A DNA stretch of 64,000 nucleotides from Ciona intestinalis (lineage: Eukaryota > Chordata > Ascidiacea > Phlebobranchia > Cionidae), in the NCBI RefSeq assembly GCF_000224145.3, contig NW_004190455.1, positions 85,602 through 149,601 of the forward strand, written 5' to 3'. A model generated the notes under the pieces. That model was not told where the DNA came from. It did no database searches and saw nothing but the letters and a program-made list of their open reading frames with translations. Below, one piece after another: positions 14,346 through 25,161 of this stretch (position 1 is its first letter; each line of letters begins with the position of its first letter). Position numbers and translations under genes: made by a program.

Positions 14346-14590
14346 AACAACGGTCTATGGGAGTCGTGAGAATACGGTTTTATAATTCTTTGATTTTTCT
14401 TTGTTTTCTACCAAATAGAAAGTAAAAATAGAACGAAAAAATTTCCTTTCCTAAACAAATGAATGTAGCTTTATACTTTATCCTCGCGTGGCCGGAAAAC
14501 GACAGTCGTTATAACACGGGTGTGCAACTCGCGCCAGCTTACGAGTTACCATGTATGTTACTTTGTGGGTGATTTTTTATTATTTGTTAT
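14345..14590 (-). mobile_element. MITE-A fragment fused to a composite-SINE arm
   Basis: ACAACGGTCTATGGGAGTCG belongs to the interior of MITE-A. It runs through CCTTTCCTAAACAAATGAAT directly into a family-B arm. The same chimera appears at 38202-38480, so the fusion has itself been mobilised or duplicated. Confidence 0.6.
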
Positions 14591-14989
14591 GTATGGCTGA
14601 TAATTTTAACAACCCATTAGTGAAAATATACTCCTCATTCGTGTCGCGTTAAATATATGCAGGTTGGGGTAAGATGAGATACGTTTTAATTCTTTTTATC
14701 GTCCATTTGGTAGTAAACAAAAATATATACATGGAATTCCACGACCGTATTCTTGAGACTCTAAAAGAGCGTTGTTAATTGTTTAAAACTCGTTCAGGAA
14801 TTATAGGATTTCAGTATAGTGCAGAGGTGGGGAAAGACGGGACTTCGCGTAAGGCGTGCCTTTTTTAATTCTTCTTTTCCGGTACCGCATTTAATAATAG
14901 ACGAAAATCAATGATACAGTATTATTCGACAATATTCTCACGGTCCAACAAAGTGCCCGGCAAGAAGACAACAAAATGCCGTCATGTGA

Positions 14990-15091
14990 TGATTAATAAC
15001 TTGGTGATTAATAAGCGGTGATTAATAACTTGGTGATTAATAAGCGGTGATTAATAACTTGGTGATTAATAAGCGGTGATTAATAACTTGC
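14990..15091 (+). repeat. 29-bp tandem repeat, about 3.5 copies
   Basis: The unit is TGATTAATAACTTGG plus TGATTAATAAGCGG, alternating without interruption. Confidence 0.9.
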
Positions 15092-15456
15092 CGAGTTACC
15101 CCGTCATGCGATGGTAATTAAAGATCATTTTCAAAAACTGCTTGCTTTATTGTGAACAGTTATGTTTTTTCCAATTGTTTTTGTTTGGTAAAGGCCCTTA
15201 TACATCCTTTATCTAGAATTTATTATGTTCGACGATTATCGTTGTATCATAACTGTATACACCATGTGCTACTAAATACGCAGCAAACAAAACCTAATCC
15301 AATTATAATAATGTACCAACATGATATATATTGTGCCAATATCTAGCACCATCAGTCTGTTATTAAAATACGCTTAATTGCCAAGTTGTTACAATTAACT
15401 ATACTTTAACATAACGCAGATTACTGTAGGGGTTATTTCGATTACTATTGGTCATT

Positions 15457-18214
15457 ATGAAGTGCATTTGGTTTGTGTTGCTTGTAGAGGTTATCAGCGT
15501 AGTTGATTCACGTAAGTTGTTTACGTTAAAGTTAGAAAAAATAGTTATTAAACAAAATTAACAACAGATCGACCGCTGACCAACGGGGGGAATTATGAAC
15601 TCTCTTCGTTTTCCACGAAAGCTAAATCAATGGCAGAGGTGATCTACATGATGTGCTTGCCCAAAGTTCCGGATTACGTTAACGCAACAGCAAGACCGAG
15701 CAACCCATCTTTGCCCCACAAGTTCAACCTGACCATTCTTGAAATTAAGAAACTCAGCTTTATAGTTGAAATAGAGCGAGTTGACCAAGCTACAGGGTGG
15801 GATTGGATGCCGATAACTGTGGATTGGTCCTCGTATATAGGTACGAATGTTAAACTATTCCATGATCACTAATTGTAACAGTTTCATTTAGCTTAATATT
15901 AGATTATTATTTATTATTATCCTTTTTCTCAAAGGTAATGGAACGGTTTATCGGAATCTGATCCTTTGGTTCCCTGATGCTGCAGATATAAGAGGAATGA
16001 ACCGTAACACAGCATCGAAGTCCTGCATTGACAATGGCGGTCGATTGGTGGATATTGTGGATAAAGCGATGTACGACGTGGTTTATAACTACAGTCGACA
16101 AACCATCGTATTCGGATCAATTCCTTGGGTTGATATTTGGCTCGGTTCAAGTTACAACCCAGCGGTAAGGCTGGAATACACACATATGGCATTACACTAA
16201 TACACTTAGGCGGTGCGTTCTTCACATATGTGTGTAAAACAAATACACTTTACCCTTTAAACGGAAATAAACAACCTAAATATGTGCCAGAAGTAGCGCT
16301 GCTTTGTATTTACGATGTTTTCCTCAACCAAGCAAAATGTTTGTTACGTAATGGTAGGGATTCACACGTGGATTCATTGCATTCACAGAAATAAAAAAGA
16401 GTAGAACGCGCAACTGCCCAAAACCGTGATATATTCTTTTTTCTATTCACGTGACCGCCAACTCCGTCCCCATTTTCCTTCGTCTCCATTGTAAAAGATA
16501 GGCGCATAGTATTTTTGGAAGGTTTTACCTGTTTATTTTAAAAACTATACCAACTATTCAAGTTTATTAGGCCAGTTTAGTTATTTAGTAGGGTAACGCT
16601 TACAGTTTACCATTTGTTTAGGAAATTTAATTATTTAATAAAATTAGATAAAAATTTTAAACAAACGATTTGTAAGAAATATATATATATTAGAAAATAG
16701 TTGTTTTACACTATAACTTTAAATTAAGTCAAAAAACGAAGAAAAACTACATAAAACGTCATCGACTCCATTGACTACAATAGCAAACGGGAACGACCCG
16801 CGAAAGAGAGAGAGTGTATCACCTCTCTCCTTTGCCGACATTGTAGATGCGCCTTCTATTCTTTTTTATTTCTGTGATTGCATTATAATAGCCATTGTTT
16901 AACCTGTCAAATAAATGCGACATAATCGCGATTCAAACTTTGATTAGTTGCGTCATAATAGCATTTTTAACCTGTAGGTAGGATCTCGAAAACAGGTGTA
17001 TATTTAACCCTTTAGGGACGAGATATATTTTAACAAATTTTCCATTTTTGACCGACTGTCACATATTGCTCTCTAGCGCCACAGGTGTTCGTGCTGGCGA
17101 AAAATTATTAATTAGACTTTTGTTCTTTGGAAAAATTGCTACAAGATTGTATTTTGATTTTTTTGATGTCGTCATCAAATTTTGAATAACGTCATCAGAA
17201 ATTTTGTATTTATGTGTAATTTGGGTTTTTAGGTAAAAAACATAAGGAATCTATTGCAAAGTTGATTCCGGGTATGTTTACTACCTAACTAAAATGATTG
17301 TTTGAATTGGTGACGTCAAAGGGATCAATTACGTCACTTATAACCTGATGACGTCATTTTTTGAAAGTTCATTATCGCTAAAATAAGTTTACAATATAGT
17401 TTTCCTGCAAAAAAAATAATCTATTTTTACATTCATATTTAGTCGAAAATTATCTCCACGGTTTAATTAACAGCGAAACAGTTCACGCGAAAATTGTTAC
17501 TTTTCGCGCCAAAGCCGTTCATCGCTAGCGATCATGGGCAGAGTAGAAACTACTTCTAATCGAAATTTTGTCGCTCGCATCGCTAGCGATGAAGGAAGTG
17601 ACGTCAGAAAATCGCCAGCCTCTCTCGAATCGCCAGCCATCGGCGCCAGTGTGAACCCGCTTATGTGGTTTATTCATATTTTTAAAAAACAGATATAGTA
17701 GGGTAGGGGAAGACGGGACACCTTTAGCACATAATATCCAAATATCCTGAATGTGTTTTAAACAATTAACAACGGTATATGTGAGTAGTGAGGATACGGT
17801 TTTATAATTCTTTGAATGTTCTTTGTTTACTACCAAATGGGACGATAAAATGGAATAAAAAGGTGTCCCATCTACCCCCACCTACTATATTAAAGCGTTT
17901 TACAAAATCATTTCGAAAAATTATTCTCAATTAAATGTAAACTTTTAGCGTCTAGAATTTAGTTTCCCAAGTTGAGAAGTTCTGTTATTTATCAACAGAC
18001 TGATACAGTGACGCAGAGCAACGGGAAACCTGGTTATCATGGAGATTGGATCCCTGGTTATCCGTGGAGAGGAAGTAGATACGAGACGTACACCGGATTG
18101 TTGCTTGACATCAAACCACCAGGTTACACCAGCACCCACCACGGAATGTTTAATTATCGCCCGACATGGGATTCTGCGGCCGTTACACAATTATGTTCAA
18201 CTAACCTAATATAA
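15457..18214 (+). CDS. Secreted C-type-lectin-like protein, 257 aa
   Basis: Exons 15457-15511, 15568-15840, 15935-16164 and 17999-18214; frame is continuous across GT-AG introns. Exon 1 is a signal peptide (MKCIWFVLLVEVISVVDS). After an unassigned region (residues 20-110) comes a CTLD-like half: SCIDNGGRLVDIVDKAMYD, the WLG core in VDIWLGSSYN, then DTVTQSNGKPG, a Trp-rich stretch (HGDWIPGYPW) and a C-terminal WDSAAVTQLCSTNLI resembling the last strand and Cys of the fold. No clear EPN or QPD calcium motif is visible, so sugar binding cannot be assumed. The long third intron (1.8 kb) holds two transposons and many TGACGTCA-like palindromes. CTLD assignment is by pattern only. Confidence 0.72.
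16376..16884. mobile_element. Candidate 0.5-kb DNA element with 33-bp terminal inverted repeats
   Basis: In lectin intron 3. The left end contains TCACAGAAATAAAAAAGAGT and the right end, reverse-complemented, TCACAGAAATAAAAAAGAAT, both continuing into a TAGAA-N-GCGC block. No open frame; target duplication not resolved. Confidence 0.6.
17694..17890. mobile_element. MITE-A in lectin intron 3
   Basis: TATAGTAGGGTAGGGGAAGA to TCTACCCCCACCTACTATAT, about 197 bases, with the full internal order of the family. Confidence 0.88.
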
Positions 18215-18718
18215 CTTAGTTAGCATAAGTTGGATGGCGAATGAATTAATATTTGAATGGATGAATGTAACGTATATACAAGGGTCGAATTAGTAGCGTG
18301 AAATAACAAAAAAAACATCTGGAGTAAAAAATTATTAATATTTTAAAAATAAAATTGAGAAGGATATTCGGTTAAATGTTTAAAAATATCTCCCAGCGTA
18401 AAATTGGTTATTTTCTATGAAGCAAACGCATTTTTAATCCTAACAAGTTAAATGTAAATTTTATTGTGATAATAATCGACGCAACAATTGCTTCTATGTT
18501 GCAACAATGACTAAGCATTTAATGGGGATTTCCCAATAAAGAGAACGAATATAAGAAAACTTTTTTCCTTTGACGGCTACAGAATGTTCCTATTTATTAC
18601 TGTGCATGTTTTATAAGCTGTGTTTCGCCCATAAACAATAACACGAAATATAGTCTGTAGTGAAAAGTTAGTATTTTTACAAGACTGAGCTTAAACTGTG
18701 TTAGTGAAATAGTAAATG

Positions 18719-18835
18719 AATGAATGTATCTTGCTTTATGCTAACTGGAAAACTACAGTCGTTATAACACAGGTGTTCTGTTTCATACACCACATTCCAG
18801 TTTACAAGTTACCACGTATGTCACTTTGTGGGTAA
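18719..18835 (-). repeat. Single family-B arm upstream of NUBP2
   Basis: ACTACAGTCGTTATAACACA through TTACAAGTTACCACGTATGT. The remainder of 18215-18999 is AT-rich, with a short (TA)n tract at 18878-18895. Confidence 0.65.
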
Positions 18836-18999
18836 TTGTTTTTTCTGTATGGTGTCTGCAAACAAATATTAACAAACATATATATATATATATATACGGG
18901 ATTTAGTTATTTTACCCTGTACTTTAGGGTTGAACTCAGTACAAAAAATTATAAGATTTACAAGTTTGGTATTTTAAGCACTTTTGAATCTTTATTAAA

Positions 19000-20124
19000 A
19001 TGGAAAATAGTTCCCTGTCGTCTGTAAAGAATGTTATATTGGTGTTATCTGGTAAAGGGGGTGTTGGGAAAAGCACCCTGTCTGTGCAACTATCATTAGG
19101 CCTTGTACATGCTGGGAAAAAGGTTGGGATCTTAGACACAGATATTTGTGGACCTAGTATCCCTAGAATGCTGAATCTAGAAAACGCTTCTGTGTTCCAA
19201 TGTGATCAAGGCTGGGTGCCAGTGTTTGCGACAGAGGATGAGAAACTGTGTGTTATGTCGATTGCCTTCATGTTGAATGGTAAAGATGACCCTGTTATAT
19301 GGAGAGGGCCGAAGAAAACAGCGATGATCAAACAGTTTATTACTGATGTACATTGGGGTGATTTAGATTACCTTATTATAGACACACCACCAGGTACAAG
19401 TGATGAACATCTTAGTGTTGTTCAAAACTCAAAGGGGAAAGTGAAAGGGGCAATTCTTGTTACCACACCTCAGGTAGGTTATCAATGCTTATATAACCAC
19501 TAACTATACCATGTTATAACTGAAGACTTATTTATGTAATTAGAATTTTTTTACAAATCTAGGGTGACATGACATTGTTAAAATACAGTTACACTCATAG
19601 TTGTTAAACATAGGGAACCTCATTGATTAATGTGGAGAAGCCAGAAAAAAAAGTTACAAGTTGCTTAGGTACATCGCTAATAAACCCTAGTATAAAAATC
19701 CATCAACATAAAATTGATAACTTGTAACCTGTTCGTCATGCACTCTTGTATAAAAACCACCACATTTAAAAAAGATTGGCTGTTAAATTAATAATTTATA
19801 AGTAACCCTGTATCGCAGGCAGTTGCTGTGTCGGACGTTCGTCGAGAACTGACATTCTGTCGAAAAACATCGATCCCTATAATAGGGGTTGTTGAGAATA
19901 TGTGCGGGTTCGTCTGTCCTCACTGTTCTGAGTGCTCGTTAGTGTTTTCGCAAGGTGGAGGCGAAGCTTTAGCAAAACAAGAAGGATTAGATTTCTTGGC
20001 TCGAATACCGTTGGACCCAGACCTCGCTAAGTGTTGCGAAGACGGAAAAAAAATGATAAATGTTTTCCCGGATTCTAAGACTTTAAATTCAATTAATCAA
20101 TTGGTTGATAAAATGTTGGTTTAG
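19000..20124 (+). CDS. NUBP2: Cytosolic Fe-S cluster assembly factor NUBP2 (Cfd1)
   Basis: P-loop ATPase that forms the cytosolic scaffold for Fe-S cluster assembly with NUBP1. Exons 19000-19473 and 19819-20124, 259 residues, near the family length. The deviant Walker A is [11 protein letters not shown]; nearby are [21 protein letters not shown] and the switch [12 protein letters not shown]. The bridging cluster cysteines lie in [10 protein letters not shown]. The junction [15 protein letters not shown] fits the family exactly. It is 566 bp upstream of TANGO2 on the same strand. Its second exon is duplicated, inverted and broken at 12963-13307. Confidence 0.96.
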
Positions 20125-20371
20125 TTTATTTAATTTGTGTTGTTTATTATGCGTCCCCGTGTTTAGTGCAAGTTCACTTTATGTTTGAAACAGCATTAAG
20201 TTCACTGTATACCAATAGGGCTAGCAATAGAAGTGGTTTTATTGGACTAAACTTAGTCAAGGGGTGGACTTGTACTAACTAAAGAAACTAGTTTATTATA
20301 ATCTTCAGTCTTTGGACAACATACAGATTGCTATGCTTAAATTTTCAATGCTTTGGCTTTATTATTTAATC

Positions 20372-20572
20372 CAGTGTTTCTCAACAAATGGTCAAAATTT
20401 GATTTGGTTGGGTCGCCTACTACAGTGGTTCACAAACCTTTTTGACTTTTTTGTAAAAGTTAAATCATTTTATTTCATGCTTACAAAAGTTGTGTGAAAT
20501 GTAGTTTCGGAAGTTGGGTCGCCAAAGTTTTGCTATTAAATTATGTTATTTTTAAAAGGTTAAGAACTACTG
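20372..20572 (+). mobile_element. hAT-like MITE between NUBP2 and TANGO2 copy 2
   Basis: Starts CAGTGTTTCTCAAC and ends GGTTAAGAACTACTG, a terminal inverted repeat of the CAGTGGTTCTCAA type typical of hAT elements. An internal CAGTGGTTCACAAACC suggests a nested second terminus. No 8-bp target duplication found. Confidence 0.6.
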
Positions 20573-20689
20573 CAACAGTATAATATATAAAACTTTAAAA
20601 TATCTACTTTTGAAACCATTTGAATAAGCATTCAATTAATATCTTTTTCCACTCTACAATGAACAGGCTTAGATATTTAATTAAATATT

Positions 20690-21531
20690 ATGTGCATTGT
20701 TTTCTTCCAAATCAACCAGAGTTGTACAGCGAAGCATAAACTGATAATCGCCGCGAACCGAGACGAATATCTTAATCGACCAACGCAGCCAGCAGGGTTT
20801 CTTGCCGACAACCCAAACATATTATGTGGTGTGGACCTACAGCCTGGTGTGAAGGGAGGGACATGGTTTGGTGTCAACAAGCAGGGAAAGTTTGCTTTTC
20901 TCACCAATTATTTGACTCCAAAAGAAGACGCTTTTACCGATAAAGTGTCGCGAGGGTTTATTGTTCGTAATTTTTTAGAGAATGAAATGAATCCACATGA
21001 TTATATAGCAAGCACACTCATGTCTCGTGAACATAGACCACACCATTTTGTTGGGGGCCAGTTCACTAATAACTGCCAGAACATGAATGTTAGCTACTTT
21101 GGAACGCATGATAGTAGCTCCCCACTCAATTTAGATGATGGCGTTTATGCTCTCGCTTGCTCTACTTTGGGAACAAAATGGCGGAAAGTTAATCATGGCA
21201 GCAATAAGTTTCAAAAAGTAATTCAAAACCCAAACAGTTCAACTAAAGAATTAATGGATAATTTATTCACTGATGTTCTGTCAGATAAAACCCCCCTTTA
21301 TCCCGACGCACTTGTAAAAAAGCAGTCTGGTTCTTACTTGCCTGAGGAATTTTTAAAGCTGTATTGTTCAGTTATGATATCTGGGTATCCAGATTATGGT
21401 ACACGGATGCAAACGGTGTTAATAGTTGTAATAATAATCAAATGCACTTCGCTGAGAGGACCATTAATCCAAATACAGTTGAACCAAATCCTTCAAGTTA
21501 TTTTACTTTTCCAATTGATAGCGGTATATAA
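20690..21531 (+). pseudogene. TANGO2: TANGO2 copy 2, intronless, 1-nt deletion near the C-terminus
   Basis: Intact through the NRDE motif (AANRDEYLNRP), GGTWFGVNKQGKFAFLTNYL and the region that is shifted in copy 1 (NVSYFGTHDSSSPLNLDDGV). It diverges from the family after RMQTV. Near 21428 this copy has GTTGTAATAA where copy 1 has GTTGGTAATAA, so the last 35 or so residues are out of frame and the reading ends at 21538 instead of 21531. The altered tail may be tolerated, so the gene could still be functional; the label pseudogene is cautious. Confidence 0.8.
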
Positions 21532-21813
21532 ACCATAGATACTTGATGTTTGTGCAATACTTGTTGACTGTTATTGTGAACAACTTTTCAACCTACATAA
21601 GGTCATGGGCATTGATTTGATTCACTCCGTAATTTTGCAACAAAAATGGCACATAATATAATTTGTTATTTATCTATTTAAATACAGTAACATTTATTCA
21701 TTCATTCATATATAAATAAATTTAATCACATTTATACAGGGTCGTTGTGCACGTAGAAGGAGTATGTATTCGGATATGCAGTTTTACTTGGCACGCTTTT
21801 AAAATGGGCGTTT

Positions 21814-22106
21814 TCAGTACTGAGTAGTCAACATTTGGCTTTTCATAAAACTAAATTTAATTTGTATTATAGGGCTTTGATGTACTTTTAATAAAACCAC
21901 TGTTTTATGTTGTACATTCAAACAATAATAATTTTGAATATTAACTGACGTGATACCTTCAAACACAGACAGCGGTCTCAATACAGGAAACCAATTTCCT
22001 GAAACAAGAAAATGACAAAACATTTCAGAGTAAGAGCCCAACGTTTCCTTTAAACTCAAACTTTTCAGAAATGTTTTCATGTTTAATAACCACCACACTC
22101 CTAATA
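21814..22106. other. Conserved non-assigned end of the duplication
   Basis: Present in both arms (other copy at 11117-11400) with few changes. It contains an AATAAA at about 21889 in the TANGO2 sense, suitable as a polyadenylation signal. The opposite strand has an open frame with a splice-like TTTCTTGTTTCAG in both copies. I cannot decide whether it is more than 3' UTR. Confidence 0.4.
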
Positions 22107-22333
22107 TAAGACGGCGAGTTCTGATACAAAATCATCTCTTCATTCAGAAAGAAACAAAGTGAGTGGTTGGTTTGTTTTAATCGTGTTTTGTGACTAACAT
22201 TGAAAACAACCCAGTTTACTTGGTTGCTTTGTTTTGTGACTTTTTTACTTGTTTTTTGTGACTTTTTTTGCCTGACTTTGTTCCAAGATTTTTTGTTTTA
22301 CTTGTGTTTTTTAATTAATATTTGTTTCTGCAG

Positions 22334-23009
22334 ATGAATAAGTCAGTGCTTCTCCTCTTGCTTGTCATCGGACTCCTCACTGATATTTCGTTGGCGGGTA
22401 AACCATTGGGGGCGCCCAGCTATTGGTCATGGAACCAAAAGAAAAACGCCGAGAAGGGTAAGCGAACATTCATCTTTAACTTTGTGTGCAAGTCCATGCT
22501 TTTGTTTATACATTCAGAACAACAGCTTGTTTCATACCCTGAATATTGGGTGCAATTATTAGCCACGCTTTTTAACTGACACCCTTTCCCACACTTTTAT
22601 TCATAGGGTGTTTTAACAACTGTTGTTTTGCTGTTGATTCCCTTCTCTTCGTTCTTTAAATAGCATGATCTTCATTTTCAAAGAGCTGAATAACAAATTA
22701 TGTTATGTAACATTGCTGTAACAGATTCAAAAGAAAGGAATCAAAAGCAAAACAACAGTTGTTAAAACAAGCTAAGAGTAAAAGTGTGTTGTTATAACAC
22801 AAGTGTTCTGTTTCATACACCTCGTGGCGCTTACACCAAACCCATAGCAGCAACGCCGAGCCTTGAACTCGTATCCTCCAGTCTAGTGGCAAGCATCCTA
22901 ACCATTGTGCTACGCCAGCAGCTAATTTACGTTTCTTTACTCTGTTTCAGTTAAAGACTTGATGGAACAACGAAATGAAATGAATATGGCTGACTTTTTA
23001 GTCATATAA
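22334..23009 (+). CDS. Small secreted peptide precursor, 60 aa, unrecognised
   Basis: Exons 22334-22457 and 22951-23009. The product starts with a typical signal peptide (MNKSVLLLLLVIGLLTDISLA). The mature part has about 39 residues: GKPLGAPSYWSWNQKKNAEK, then VKDLMEQRNEMNMADFLVI. There are no cysteines and one KK site. The ATG lies immediately after TTTGTTTCTGCAG, a strong acceptor. A matching donor, AAACAAA|GTGAGT at 22158, suggests a 5' UTR intron of 175 bp; a trans-spliced leader is the alternative. AATAAA follows at about 23037. It could be a hormone or neuropeptide-like precursor, but no family is recognised. Confidence 0.6.
22610..22850. repeat. Dispersed repeat E plus a family-B fragment in the peptide-gene intron
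   Basis: GTGTTTTAACAACTGTTGTT marks repeat E, seen again near 28660, 31890, 35980 and 37550. A reverse copy follows (AAACAACAGTTGTTAAAACA at 22750), making a short hairpin, then TAACACAAGTGTTCTGTTTC of family B. Confidence 0.55.
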
Positions 23010-23139
23010 TTCAAACAACTGCAAAATACTCGCAGTGAATAAACCACTATAAATATACATGTCGTTTTTTGTCGTACATACCTCCAGGATTATATTGTTA
23101 CATTGAATACAAACATGACAGCCCATGTATATATGACAG

Positions 23140-23440
23140 CCTAGTATTATAATGCTGAGAAACTTTCCCTAGTATTATAATGCTGAGAAACTTTCCCTAG
23201 TATTATAATGCTGAGAAACTTTTCCTAGTATTACAATGCTGAGAAACTTTTCCTAGTATTACAATGCTGAGAAACTTTTCCTAGTATTACAATGCTGAGA
23301 AACTTTTCCTAGTATTACAATGCTGAGAAACTTTTCCTAGTATTACAATGCTGAGAAACTTTTCCTAGTATTACAATGCTGAGAAACTTTTACTAGTATT
23401 ACAATGCTGAGAAACTTTTCCTAGTACTACAATGCTGAAA
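23140..23440 (+). repeat. 28-bp minisatellite, about 10 copies
   Basis: The unit is CCTAGTATTACAATG then CTGAGAAACTTTT; the first copies have TATAATG. It abuts repeat G, whose own end reads TAGTATTACAACGCTGAAAA in the copy at 14300-14340. Confidence 0.95.
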
Positions 23441-23445
23441 CTCTG

Positions 23446-24165
23446 CCTTGGTGTAAAAAAATTCTTCTCGCTTTTGTATTCGCGCTCAAGTTTCTCGCTG
23501 TATAAAGGTGGCTGTACACAGTATCCGGAATTCGTCCGTTTTGTCTGTTTTGTCCGGATTTCGCTGCCGCATGCGGAATTCGGACACGGCGCGAAAAAAA
23601 TATAATGTACACAGTATCCGGATTCCGCACGATTAGAGATTCCGGACCGGATTTTTGCCGTTCGAATCGAGGAAGCTCATGCTCTACTTTTGTTTTGCGG
23701 TTTGTTATTGCGTGACAATTTCGGTTTTGGCAATTAGGCAAAGAAATACATAAATTGGGCTATTATATATATTATTCACCAGAATTATGTGTATTTGGTG
23801 TGTTAAATACGTTTTGCATCAGCATGGTATTAGTAAATACTGAAATTAATTTAAAAGCGCTACTAGGCCTATACTAAGTGCTGGATTCATAATTAAATTT
23901 CTTAAACTTGGTCACAAACACACGCGATACCAATTTGCTGAGATATCCATACAAACTTGGAAAAAGTGATTTTCCGCAGACGCTTTGTTTTCCCCGCACC
24001 GGATACTGTGTACATAGATATCGGACAAAATGTTTCGCCGAATCGCAAGCGAATTCGCACGCCGGATACTGTGTACAGCCACCTTAAGCCCTCCAAGTGC
24101 TGTGTGGGGAGGCAGGCGAGCCCTGTTATGCTTGCTGTTCTTAATATTTTCTGTAGCGTGGCGTT
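23446..24165 (+). repeat. Dispersed repeat G, interrupted copy
   Basis: Left part CTTGGTGTAAAAAAATTCTT to CGCTGTATAA, right part TAAGCCCTCCAAG to TTTCTGTAGCGTGG. Compare the continuous copy at 14185-14345. Confidence 0.8.
23504..24085. mobile_element. Non-autonomous PIF/Harbinger-like element, about 0.58 kb
   Basis: Terminal inverted repeats AGGTGGCTGTACACAGTATC...; the motif GTACACAGTATCCGG also recurs inside at 23609. It is flanked by TAA on both sides, and the empty site at 14265 has one TAA (GCTGTATAAGCCC). A 3-bp TWA-type target duplication points to the PIF/Harbinger superfamily. No transposase frame is visible. Confidence 0.8.
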
Positions 24166-24546
24166 GTTGTTGCCTTTCATTCAATGGAAAACGAAACCTT
24201 ACGTAATGTATTGTTGCCGTCACTGCACGTCCCGGTTTACCCCGCGCGTGGCTGTTTCATACACTTCGTGTGTCGCTTAAGAGTTACCACGTATGTAACT
24301 TTATGGGTAATTTTTTATTGTTGACAATTCATACAACCCATTAGTGACCACAAGGGTGAACTAAATCAGATATTTTGCAAGTAAATCCAAGTTATGATAG
24401 ATTACTGTCGGTAAAAAGTACTTGTGGTAAAAGGTTGGTGTATATTCTATTACCTTTTGCAACCATTTGTGTATTTGGTTGGTTTATATTCAAGTTTAAA
24501 CATGCGGATGATTTTACACTATCTTCCAAAATTCTGTAATATTGTA

Positions 24547-24742
24547 CTGTAGGATGGGGGAAGATGGGACACCTCTCATTCTATTTTCTCGTCGCATTTG
24601 GTAGTAAACAAAGAACATTCTAAGAGTTATAAAACCGTATATCCTCACGACTCCCATAGACCGTTGTTTATTGTTTAAAAAACGATCAGGATATTTGAAT
24701 ATTATGTGCTAAATGTGTCCCATTTTCCCCCATCCTACTATA
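24547..24742. mobile_element. MITE-A, intergenic full copy
   Basis: GTAGGATGGGGGAAGATGGG to TTTTCCCCCATCCTACTATA. The interval 23010-25161 otherwise contains repeat G, the Harbinger-like element and SINE fragments, and no gene that I can support. Confidence 0.85.
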
Positions 24743-25161
24743 CATTTTGGGCTGAGTATCGTTTATCGTCGTCGAGCAAAATGTTCTTGTGGAACCTCGT
24801 GCCAGCTTACGAGTTACCACATATAGACGTATTGTACGGTGGGGTAACATGGGACACGTGTTAAAACGACTGTCGTTTCCGGTCGCGCGAGGATAAAGTA
24901 AGTTATATTCATTTAAGAGTAGTTTTTACCATTTATTTAACTCATATAATAAAACGTATAAGCTTACTAACATGTTAAATACATTGTTAAGCAAAGTGTT
25001 TATAAGAAATACCTGTAAAGTAATAAAAATAATAATTTTTTCACCAATAAAAAAAACACATTTTGTTTACTAACAAAATTGAACATAATAATGTTAACAT
25101 TTTCAACAAAACAGCTTTTCTAATATTACGTTATGTGTGGTGGAAACAAAACAAATTATTT

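Larger units (their letters stand above)
19820..22106 (+). repeat. Right arm of the 2.2-kb inverted duplication
   Basis: Counterpart of 11117-13307. It is slightly longer because of extra AT-rich sequence around 21660-21830 (TTTATTCATTCATTCATATA and flank) that the left arm lacks. It starts at the second or third base of NUBP2 exon 2 and ends just before the first exon of the secreted-peptide gene. Confidence 0.93.
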
